Source: Diphasiastrum complanatum (Eukaryota; Streptophyta; Lycopodiopsida; Lycopodiales; Lycopodiaceae). Taken from it: a stretch of 64,000 bases of DNA. Of the stretch, positions 50,004-62,000 are shown piece after piece. The stretch is taken from assembly GCA_029204225.1 (NCBI GenBank), contig CM055100.1:20409589-20473588 (forward strand), written 5' to 3'. Position numbers and translations under genes: made by a program. The first letter of the stretch is position 1; each line of letters opens with the position of its first letter. The notes under the pieces are model-generated. The model was not told where the DNA came from and did no database searches. It worked only from the letters and a program-made list of their open reading frames with translations.

Positions 50004-53000
50004 GACATGGTTAGGCACCCTCAAGGAGAGAGAATGTAGTAGCAATGCTTGAAAGGGAATGAATTACAAATGAACAATGAGTACATATAAATAGGCCTTC
50101 CAAGGGCCTAGACTCTTCCAAACCCTAAGTTCTAGAACCTACTAATTATAGGGCACCCCCAAAAGTCACGATAGGGCCCCTTAACATAATTAGACTTCCA
50201 ATGAGTAATTACTAGACCAAAATTGGGTCCAACTTACCTAAAACTAACTTAACATGGTCTAAATAATAAACCTAACCCATGGTTACACAAGTCTCGACCT
50301 TTTGGGTCAAAGTAACCTATGGGAAACTAACATTATCATTTATAATTTCTAACAGAACATAAGTACATAACACAAGGTGTATCACTGTACATTTGCATTT
50401 TGCTGATTTGTGGATGTGCCCTTTAGCCCACAAAAGAGGGGAGTGAAACGATTGGAAATCACTTAGACTATCTCGCAAGTTTGATGAAGGTTATTTTGCC
50501 CCATAAGCCTTATAATCATGTAGTGATTTGTAGTTACTTTAGTTTAACGTTGCATGTTATGCTTTTATGCAGGTTTTGGGTGACAAGGCGTTTGAGAAGC
50601 ATGGAGAAAATTTTGTTTCCTTGCATTTTTCAGATCACTATCCTTTAGGTTCCCACAAAAAAGTTCTTCAGTTCAAGTATATTCTCCCACCAGCAAATAG
50701 AATGGTGGAAATTGTGCGCTTGATTGCTATTGTACCATATTTTATCGATATTGTGGGACGCTTTAAGCTCAATGCACAGGTTTGTTGTTACTTTTTATTT
50801 ACAGATTGAGCATTCTTGGTCCACATATGTGACTACCAATATGTTGACCTTATTAGTAGGTTTAGTTTGTCTATGTAATCAATGTGTTCTCACCTTGAAT
50901 TAGTTTGAAGTGAACTTGCTTTCATGTTTCCTACTAACATAGAGACAACATTGTAAATCTGATGCGCAATCTAGATGTAGAAGAATTTCCATGAAAATGC
51001 TTGAGTATCTATCTTAAAGTATGCTAAAGCAAATATAAACTCTTTCAACTGAGTAACCCGTATCTTAATCATCAGCCATTAATACGAAGCCACAAGGCCT
51101 ATTTATACTTTGAGGCCCTGGAGTTTATGAGGTAGGACTCGAGGCTTAACAATGATGATGTGACTGATAAATCATAATGAATCTGCCAAATATAAGTGAC
51201 AGAACCAAGGGGCCCCAAAACTTATGGTCCAAATGACAAACTATAAAATTGGCGACCTTGTAGGGAGATGAGAATGGATGAATGAAACAATGATATAGGA
51301 CATAAGTAGAATGATTGAAATGTAAATCAATGATGAACATTGCACAATTGAAATAATTTTATTGATAGATGAAAACACAAAATGTTGTAGATTGTCTAAC
51401 TAAGCTGGGGTGGTTTTTTTGGTTGGAGTTGGGGGGTGTTCATTTGTGTGCTTCCCTAGGTCGATAGTAGGTCCAATGATCTACCTTGAGGTCTGACAAG
51501 GTCGCCAATCATCCCTAGACCAGTTATTGTACTAAAATATCTAGGTCTTGATTAGGTCCTCCAATGATGGACCCTAGTCACCCCACTAGTACCTAGCAAT
51601 CAATGAGGTGTAATTGAAGCTGATCATATGAATACATTATGTAATTGTAGTCCAGATCATAGATGGACTTTATATTTACATAAAGTGCATCTTGGGGGTA
51701 CAAAGTACTCAATAATCAACATAAAATTGACATCACATCTCTAACACCCCCCCTTGCCAATCTATTTTCAACAACCTTAAAAAACTTTCTACATTTGTGA
51801 AAGTTTTTCTCAATACTACACTTTTAAATATATAAGCAACTAAATTATTTGTATCACAATGTTCTAGTTCTATGTCTCTACTTTGCACTTTCTCTCTCTT
51901 AAAGTGTTGATCCACTGGTTGCTTTAACTTTACATGTGTAAGAACAACTTGAGAGAGCAGAGACTAGCCCACCACCCAACCTTGAACATCACAACTATCT
52001 GGACACTCTTCCTTAGGCTGGATGAAGGACAATGTAAAAGGACGCACATATTGGTCTACTGTGCAAATAGATCACTAGAGGACCTTCATGAAAGAGGAGA
52101 ATCTACCCATTGATTGCCATAGATCAGCAAGCCCTCTAAAATCTGTAATATCCATTGATCTTTGCGAGTAGCTTCAACGACTTAAACACTTAGTTTGTCA
52201 CAAAAACTCGTTTCTTCATTTGAAACAATGATTGTATTTATAGTGTGCTGGTCTCGTTATACTTATCTTGATGGAAGCCTCTAGATGATAACTACCCGTT
52301 TGCCAAAGTCTCTAGCAAAAAAATATTTTTTGTCTTTTGAAAATTATAGTTGTTGCTTCATCCTCAAGTCTCTTGGGCCCATTGAGATTACATGTAATTG
52401 ATCCCCTTTGTTGACCTCCCTAACTAGGTCTATAAAATATGGTTTTGTTGTTAACAGTATCTGGCTGACGTAAGTAAGTGATCTTAGATCATTCCTTCTG
52501 ATCAAGTTGTCCCCAAGAGTCTAACTCCCAATGACCAGGGAATCCAAGAATTCGGCTCTTGGGATGTGCCATGTGTTCCCAAATGGGAACGTGACCAGGA
52601 ATAGGTTCCCAAGATACAAGAAGCTGGTTGGGAATATGTTCCCTAGTTGTAGTTTTTGTATAGACCCAAAAAGCAAAAAAATGAGTGCGGAAACCAAAAA
52701 CATATCGAGATGTAATTTTTAAACACTAATTTCACACTAAGTAGTAATCACACACTAATCTAGATCGTGTTATCTAACACTAATCTAATCTTTTATCCAA
52801 CAGTAATTATCAATTAGTAATGATTAATCCTAAGTTCTAACGCTAATCTTAAAACTAACATCACACTGATTTCTAACTTCTAAGTTCTCTCCCTCACATT
52901 TTCTTTCCCTCAACTTTCAAGTTCCAAGCACATTTTAGATTGTAATTTATGATTTATCTGATTTTCTAAACTCACAAAAAAAAAGAGCATTACTAAAGAC

Positions 53001-56000
53001 TCTCTCTCTCTCTCTCTCTCTATAAAGAGAATGTAAGGTGGATCCACATTTCCTTTTCAGATATTCGGCCTATTATGAGATCCGGGGACGTTACCATTGT
53101 CTTTTCAGAGATGCATCCACCTTACATTCTTTTATCACTCATGTGGATCCTAGGTGTGTCGCCCTTATGATATACGAGATGTCCTTGTTACAGTCCGTGC
53201 GTCGGTGGATAGTGATACACAACCTTTTACGGACTTTTTCACCAGTCGCCGTCCTTGACCAGATTCAGTCTCAGACGATGACATCGACATTGACCTAGCT
53301 CATTGTTAGAAATAAATGACTATGCTAAAGTTAATCCATAGGTTACTTTGACCCAAAAGGTCGAGATTTGTGTAACCATAAGTATATAGTTATTTAGGCC
53401 ATCTTAAGTTTGTCTTAAGTTCAGTTGGATCCAATTTTGGTCATGTACTGACTCGTGGGTCCTTAGGGGTCTAATTTTGTTTAGGGGCCCTATCTTGACT
53501 TTTGGGGGTGCCCTACATTTAGTAAGTGGTTAAGCTTAGGGTTTGTTGGCATTTGGCCACATCCAAGTAGAGTACTTAGTAGATGCTCATTGTGTATTCC
53601 ATTTTACAGTTTTGGCTAAGCATTGCTTTCCATTGCTTGTGTTGCTGTTTTCTGTCTCTCTCTCTTAGAGGAGGGCGCCCAACCTCTTCTCTCTTGTTTC
53701 TTTTGGAGATTGATTGATAACTAGATCTTGGTGACTTGACTCTTGCTTTCTTACATGGTATCAGAGCTACCGGATCTGCAACAAGCTTGTATGTTGGCCT
53801 CCTACCAGAAGAGGAGCTTCTCTGCTTTTTGTTCTGAAATTTCAGCATCTGGCTGATCTTTCCAAGTGGAGTTTGGATCAGCTTTTTTGTCTCTTTTCAG
53901 GTTGAAGGAGGGCGCCCATCAGAGATCTTGGAGGAGCAATTTGTGGCACCCAAAAATCAGAATCTCAAATCTGATTTTTATGCAACCAGTTTTCAGCAAG
54001 TTTTGTTTGGAGGAGGGCGCCCAAAAATCTGCTATTGATTTTTGGTTTTGGAGTCTCCTTACCTTGCTGTTTTTGTTTTCAGGTTTGCATTTGTGAAGGA
54101 GGGTGCCCAAAATTCAGCAAACCCTATTCAGGGTTAGGTCAACTTGTGGCTGGAAATTTGCAGATTCTCAGCAAGCAGTAGGGCATTTTCAACAGCCCTA
54201 TTGGAGTGTGTGTTGATCACACTATTTGGCTTCCTAATTAGGTTTCGGTGTAGGCTTTAATCGAAGCTAACCTAATTTTCAAGCAGTGGTTTTTTTATGC
54301 AGAATTGGTTGCAGAATGAAAGACATCTTGTGCTCCTGCTTTCAGCTCTTTGTTTGCTGCAAATTTTTGAGTAAATTTGGTTGTGGAAAGGCTCTCTTTT
54401 CTATCTACTACAAGCTGAAATTCTGTTGGAGGTAATGGCTAAAGAATCGGAAGCTATCGGTTCTTTGTTTAGTGAAGATCGATTGGATGGCACAAATTAC
54501 TCCTTATGGAGTTACATGATGAAGAACCTTCTCATAGCGAAAGGGCTGTGGGATTTGATCAATGGTGATGAAAAAAGCCCTCCTTCTTTGGCCCCTACTA
54601 CACCTCGTGGATCATCATCATCATCATCATCTTCTACATCTTCGGAAGAACAAAAGAAGTGGGATAGAAGGGATGCACAAGCACATTCTATGGTTGCTCT
54701 TGCTATGAAAAGATCTATCTTACCTCATATTAGGTCTTGTAAGACATCTAAAAGTGCGTGGGATACACTTTATACTATGTATAGAGTGGTGTATCTCAGA
54801 AGTCAACTTTCTTTGTTGAAGATGAAAGAAGGAGATTAAGTGACCAATCACTTGACGTCGTGAGGAGGTCAAAATGTCAACACTCAAAAGAAGAAAGGGA
54901 AGTGCCATTATTGCAAGAAGTACGGGCACTTCATCAAGGATTGTAAGAAGAAGCTTGCGAAAGAGGAGAGTAAAGGAATTGATACTAGTGCTTCACTTGC
55001 TATTTTGGAGCAAGAGCTTGAAGCTAGTGGTGATCTCTTTAACCAAGACTATGCTTTTGTGTCTAATATTGCTTCTACTTGTACTTCTACATCTATGAGA
55101 AATTCAGGTTCTGTTTTGCAAGTTACTGATTTTCAGCCCATTGAATGGGTGATTGATAGTGGTGCTACTCGTCAAATGACTTTTCGCAAAGAAGCATTCA
55201 CCAAATTAGTGAAAGTGTAAAATGGAAGCAAGGTACAATGTGCGGATAATGCATCTTATTCTATTCATGGAACTGGAATTGTAGCCATCATTCTGCCTAA
55301 TGGTGAATGAAGAAAAGTACATTAAGAATGTGCTTTATGTTCCGGGAATCAAGAAGAATCTTCTTTCGGTTTCAACTATGTTGAAGCAAGGACTAGTTGT
55401 TGAGTTCAAAGAAGATAAGTGTCTTGTCAAGGATCCTAAAATATCACTCTTGATTATCGTTTCAAGAACAATGCATGCTGGCTTATTCATTATGGATACC
55501 TATGAGCATCGAATTCCCTCTACATGTCTTGTTGCTTCTACCTAACAGTCATTGGAGTTGGTTGAATTGTGGCATGCAAGGTTTGGGCATCTCAACTTTG
55601 CAAGTTTAAAGAAGCTGAAGACATTTAATATGGTAGAAGACATTCCTACTATTGAGCAGCCGGAAGGGCATGTATGCGACTCGCAAGGGGTGCATACTTG
55701 GAAAGTTTCAAAGGAAACCTTTTCCAATTGATGGAACTATAAGGGTTCTTGATAAATTTGATTTGGTTCATAGTGATGTTTGTGGTCCAATGAGGACCGA
55801 ATCCATTGGAAAGTGCATCTATTTTGTGACTTTTATTGATGGCTTTTCCCGTTTTACATGGATCTATCCTATGAAGGCTAAATCGGAAGTTTTTCAACGT
55901 TTCAAAGATTTTTTAGCAATGGTGGAAAATCAGTTTGGGCATTCTTTGAAGACCCTAACGCACCGATCGAGGAGGGGAATACATTAAGAGTACGTTCGGT

Positions 56001-59000
56001 GCATTTCTTCGAGAGAAGGGAATTCTACATCAAATGACAACTCCCTATACGCCTCAACAAAATGGTGTTGCCGAGCGAAAGAATCGCACACTTATGGAGA
56101 TGGTCCGTTGCATGCTCAAAGCAAAGGGGCTGCCTCACAAGTTTTGGGCTGAAGCGGTTATAACGGCAACATACATAAGCAATCGTTGTCCTACTAAAGC
56201 ATTGAAAGTATTAACTCCTTATGAAGTTTGGTATGAGAAGAAGTCTTCAATCTCTCACTTTCGCAGTTTTGGTTGTACGGCTTATGCTTTTGTTCCGGAT
56301 AAACTTCGTACAAAGCTTGAGGATAAAGGAGTTAAATGCATTTTTGTTGGCTATACTAGCGAAAGCAAAGGCTATAGGCTGTTCAATTTGAGCACTAACA
56401 AGATTATGGTTAGCTGTGATGTGCATTTTGATGAAAAGAATCCATTAGATGTGGCCCCAACTCATATCTTGAAGGGGGACAGCCCACATAGTGTGAATGT
56501 TGAAGTTTTTCCAGATTTGGCACCATCTTCTATTGTTGGAGATAAGGGGCAGGAATCAACTAGTTTTGAACTGCCCAACACCTCATCAAGTTTAGAGCCT
56601 AATGTTCATCAAGAACCGCCCATTGTTGCTCAAAATCAGCCTGCAGGAACTGTTGGACAGCAAGGATTAGTTTTCTAACTCAGACTAACTTTTATCAATT
56701 TCATATAACAAACCTTTAGTAACTATAGGCTTACGATCTACAAATCTGATAATACCGTCAAGGTTAATGAGTCGCTTGCCAGTAAATGAAGCTTCCTGTC
56801 TTGCTTTTTTGCATTCTTGTACTTGGATGAAGGTCAAATCTTCGTCCAAATTTTTTTTGGTATTCTGTGTGCATCTTGCAAGGGTGGTGAGCATTGGAGA
56901 GTCTACTATCTTTGAATACTTTTTGAAAAGTATTAGTAGACATGAGGTGACTTGTTTCTTACCTTTAAGATTCATGGTGTTTATTACTTTGTATGACAAG
57001 ACAATGAAATTGGATGCTTTGAAATCTACATTTGTTGTTGATAAAGCAATTTCATTGGATAACTATTTTTGTAATAGTTTGAATAGTGTCATAAAAGATG
57101 AAACATCATTTGTATTGGAAATCTTTGGGTCCACATGCTTTGAGCATGATCATTCCAATGTAAGGACCAAAGATTATCCTATTTCAATGATAGGAATAAT
57201 GGTAGTGTTTTGCTCTTCAAGTAGAGATTGTAGAATCTACTTGTTTTCAGCCAAAGAATTTGTCAATGGTGGAAATGTGATCTTTCAAGATTGGAAGATT
57301 TGTAAACTTGAAGAAGCACCTTTGGATCAACACCTTATTCAATTCATTGATGGTTTGGAGTCAAGTCAAGTGGAGGAGCAAGCTCAAGACCCGAGGACTC
57401 CAAGAAGAACCTTGAGTATCAAGATGGAGCCATCTAGGCTCAATCATATGGATCAAGCAAGACAAGTTGTCTTTGGCAACATTATTTATGCACTTAATAT
57501 TTCAATTGATGTATCTTCAAGTGCACAAAATGTCTTGGAATCCATGGCTTGGCATGATGTTTAGTTTTGAAGTGTGCTACATGTATATAGACACATTTAT
57601 GGAACATCTTGTAAGGGATCCGAGAGTGACTGCCTGCAGGTTCGCACTTTAGATATGGGATTGGATAGGACCTCACAGGATGCAGATATTCAAGCTATTC
57701 ACTTTTGAGAGCAGTTGATTGGCTTAGCAGAGGCCCATTCCTTAGCCATATTGAATGGCCTTTCTTGTTGGCCTTCACCATCATATTTTACCTGTCACCC
57801 ACATGGGGGAGGACAATGTGTTGTTTGTAGACTACTTCATTGGTTCACCGGCTTTGATCCCATTCCTTCATACTTTCCACATTATACCTCCTACCATCTC
57901 TGATCACTCCCTCCTGCTTCTATCCCTTGGACATCCTATCACCACGGTCACGACACACCGCCCCATCCGTCACCATCGCCCCTGCTTTCTCTCTGTTAGG
58001 TCTTCCCTCTTACACCTCGTCCTTAACCACTTTTCTCCATGACTTTCCCTTCACCCGGTTGACCAGCAAGCGACCTTCTTGTCTCAATCTCTTTTACAGT
58101 CTGCCAATACTGCTTATCCTTCGAAAATTTTCTCATCTCATAAACGCACCCACAATAGATGGTATGACACGGAATGTTTCTCACTGCATAAACAAGTTGT
58201 TTACGCTAGATACCACTCTCCTCACACCTTAGCCTTGAAATAAAAAGAGTATCACAAAGTGACTTTGAAAAAAAAGACAGCTTATCTACAGTCCTTGGGA
58301 CAAAAACTTGTCGATACTATGGCCAACCCATCCTCCACCTTCTTTTGGCGGTTGTTCTCTAAAAACCCTTGTAAATCAACTCTGCAGAGGGTGGAGATGG
58401 CTGTCCTTTAGCAGATATTGTTATCCCGATTTTACTATATGCGGATGACGTGATACTACTATCGAGGTCAGCATCGGGACTTCATCGGCACCTTGATGCT
58501 TTATATACTTTCTGCCAGACATGGGGTTTGATGGTGAACATTGGTAAAACTAAGGTCATGGTGTTCAACACCAATTGACAGCATATGAGAGACATGGTGT
58601 TCTACTATGATGGGCAGCCACTGGAGATAGTAGCCTCTTATACATACCTAGGTGTCCCTTTTACTGGTCCATTGCTCTCTTTAGACCGACTGCATTGACT
58701 AGGCTCCGCAAGGGGCACTCTGCTCTTGTCTAGATGGAGAAGTTTTCCTCTATGTACTACACGTGCATGATCCTGATACGCGATGTCGTCTATTTTCTGC
58801 TACTGTCTCTTCGGTTGCTCTATATTCATTGGAGACATGGTGTCCAGGATTATCCAGTGATACTTGGAGTGATATTTCACTTGGGCAGATCCTCATGCCT
58901 AGCCGGATGATCCGTGCGAAGCAATCAGTTCCCCATGATATTAATTTTGCGGAGTTTGCCTCTCCTCCATTGGTTGTCGAGGCTATATTTTGGATTATCA

Positions 59001-62000
59001 CTTTCATTCACAGAGTCTTGGAACTTGATTCATCTAGATACGTGGCTATGGCTTTCATATCCTCTCGCACTCTGGCTAGTCAGCAGGCTAAGTCCTCATG
59101 GTCGCGTTTATTCGCTAGCAAATTTACAAGGCTTACATTCGCACTGTCTGGTCTCACCTAGAGCACGGGTCAAGCTTCATTTCTACCACACTCATCTTCT
59201 TCAGCTTGATGATTCATGGCTTCCCATTCGGCTGGGTTATTTATCTCAGACGTTATCTATCGGCCTACGCTATCGTATCGGTCAGCTTAGGGTCTCTTCT
59301 CATCAGCTTGCTATTGAGACAGATAGATGCACAGACACACCTCGGCCACTACGGATTTGTCAGTGTTGCTCTTTACAGGAGCTTGAGGATGAGTTCCACT
59401 TCATTTTCAGATGTCCAGCCTACTATGAGATTAGAGGCAGTTACCATTGCTTATACAAAGATACTCCACTTATACTTGGTTCTTTCCTTGCCTACTTAGA
59501 TGCGAGATGTGTTGGTTTGCTTCTACGAGAGATGTTTACTTTGAGATCTTCTCTTTTATCAGATGCTTCTGATGGTCATTTAGTTTGGTATGGGGGTTGT
59601 TGTTAAAAAATGACATTGTTCTGAGGTGAGCTTTGATAGAGTTCCTTATGTATATAATTTGAACTTCCTTCAAAAGTTATTAGAATTATTGATGTGCAAA
59701 ATTGTGTATTCCCATGGGATGTACAAGAGAACAAGTGTACATGCCAAATATCTGGAGCATAACAACATTGAATGTGTACTTTGGCTTATGCCAAATGATT
59801 ACAGGGGAAGCTGGAACTTTGAACCAATGCTTGTTGTTGGTTGTTGAAAATCACCATATTATATGGATGGACCAGGAATTTCACACAAAGGTGTTAACAT
59901 GGACAAGATAACCAAGGCATGTGAAAAAGAATACTGAGATCCCATGTGTACCTAGTACCTAATAGATCACAACTACAGCTTGAATGTAGTAGTAGATGAC
60001 ACAATATACACAAAGAAACTTCAAATACAAGTGATAGCCAGATCCAAATTTACTACTCAAGTAGAAGCCCTGTGAATCGTAAATGGCTCGATAAATAAGA
60101 AGTTGAATTTACTAGTGCAGAACCTCAAAGCTGTGAAATCATAGAAATGGCCTCAATAGGGCTTGCATAAGGAACCACAGTAATAGAGATCATGGGTAAA
60201 AGGGCAGCCCCTGCTGGATCCTTCTGAATGACAGAAAATTATACTGCTGAAATATTGCCTTTTGCAAGTACCATCATAGGAACAGTCAGTGAGCCATTTT
60301 GGAAGCCTCAGCCCAAACCACATGTTTATCATTGAGATCCTATAGTTTGTATGTATCGGAAGGATATACCCATATCTCAAGTGTCTCATCAACTATTTTG
60401 TATCTAATAAATACACAAAACCATTACCTCTACCTCATGTCATCGTCACAAGGTTTGCTGTACGTCTTTTGCAATAACCTGTGATGCTTCTATAATAACG
60501 TCTACTTCATTGTCTATGCCTACGCAGTAGAATTAACTGTTTATGAAAGCTATTTATCCACTCACGCCACTAAGCATCCTGTATTTTCTACGTGTTGCAT
60601 GACACTGTATAAAGCTCTGATACTCAGCTTTATGCTTCTTTCTCTCGTGCTTATCTATGTTCAAACCTGTAAATAAAATCTTGAAAACATACATGATGCA
60701 CCAATTGGAAAGTAAGAAGATGAGGAGGTGAACAGTAGAAATTGTAATGTCTCAACTTCCTAAGCCCTAATGAACAAGTTTAAAAGGGAAGTATGACCTA
60801 CTTTAAGGGAACAATTGTTGTAATCAGATCCGAAACCATGTAAGCAAAACAATGAAAGAGAAGGACAAAGATCCTACTTTAGGGGAACAACTGGTGTACA
60901 TAGATCCGAAACCATGTATGCAAAACAATGAAAGAGAAGGACAAAGATCCTACAACCTCTAGATGTCAGGCTGGTAAGCTATAATGAAGTGCATTAACAC
61001 TATCTTACTATAGAAAGAATCTTATTGTAAGCACATCCACTATAAGGGAGCAAAATTGTAGAAAAGATCAATCTGAAAATAGTGGAAACTGGAAAATCAG
61101 AAATTGAAACTCTACTCATCTGGAATACATGGTCCGAACAGATTTTTAAGAGCACACGAATCCTTAAAAAGGTGTCAAATGCTGGAAATCTCTTTGGAAA
61201 CTTACTCTTTTTGAATTAAGATCTCTTAAGCTCATTAGGGATGCCGTACTCCACGAAACACTGTGATGTATTATTCTTCCCAAAAATGCCCAAAAAATAA
61301 AGAGAGAGACAACACGTTAGAAACTAGCAATTGTGGATTTTCAAGCTCCCTACGTTTTTGGAACTTGTATTCAATTTGTGACAGGACCTTTAGCTATTTG
61401 TTGAAAGGATTTCGAAGATTTGATCAATTCTGAATTTCCAGCCACACAGATCCCAGTTTACTCTCCGCTACAAAACAATTTGAGTGTCGTATGAAAAGAG
61501 TATCTAAACGTTGTAGAATTTCAAGACCAGCAATCCCATTTGGGTGGAAAAGGGCTTCGATGCCAAGCTACAAGCTATGATAATAGAACATGGACCTAGA
61601 GAAGATCATAATGTAAAGAGCAATCTGAATACATGAAAATTGTCGAATAATGATTTTTATGAGAATAATGAATGACAATATTGCAATATTTAAGCCAAAT
61701 GTCAATTGTTGCTATAATTAAGCACGCTACACTGAATATCTAGTCTTTGAGCTAAGTAACTAGTTTCCAAATGATCAGCCATCGATAATGAGGTCCCAAA
61801 CACCTCTATACACAGTCTGAGGCCCGAACATTTGTGAGTTTAGGCTGTAGGCCCATCCATGTTATTCATGAAATGATTCTCCTCTATTAAGCATCAAATG
61901 ATAGACCCACTATGATTCAATGTCAAATAATGACAATGCAGATTATTGGCTTATTCTTTGTTTCCTCAGGCCTGTGAGTTGTTATTTATGTCAATTGCAC

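Larger units (their letters stand above)
47323..50354 (-). mobile_element. Complete 3.0-kb non-autonomous Copia-type LTR retrotransposon
   Basis: Minus-strand element. 5' LTR 50354-49921 (434 bp), primer site 49920-49909 (TGGTATCAGAGC), interior 49908-47768 with one long ORF, polypurine tract AAGGAGGG (about 47770-47777), 3' LTR 47767-47323 (445 bp). LTRs start TGTTAGAA and end CCTACA (outer end of the 3' LTR is CCTACT). Flanks are GAATA (47318-47322) and GAACA (50355-50359), a 5-bp target duplication with one change, within the chromovirus LTR. The LTRs are nearly identical except for the GAA-repeat tract and small indels. No protease, integrase or RT is encoded, so mobility would need a helper; the Copia element at 53304 is a relative. 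Confidence 0.92.
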
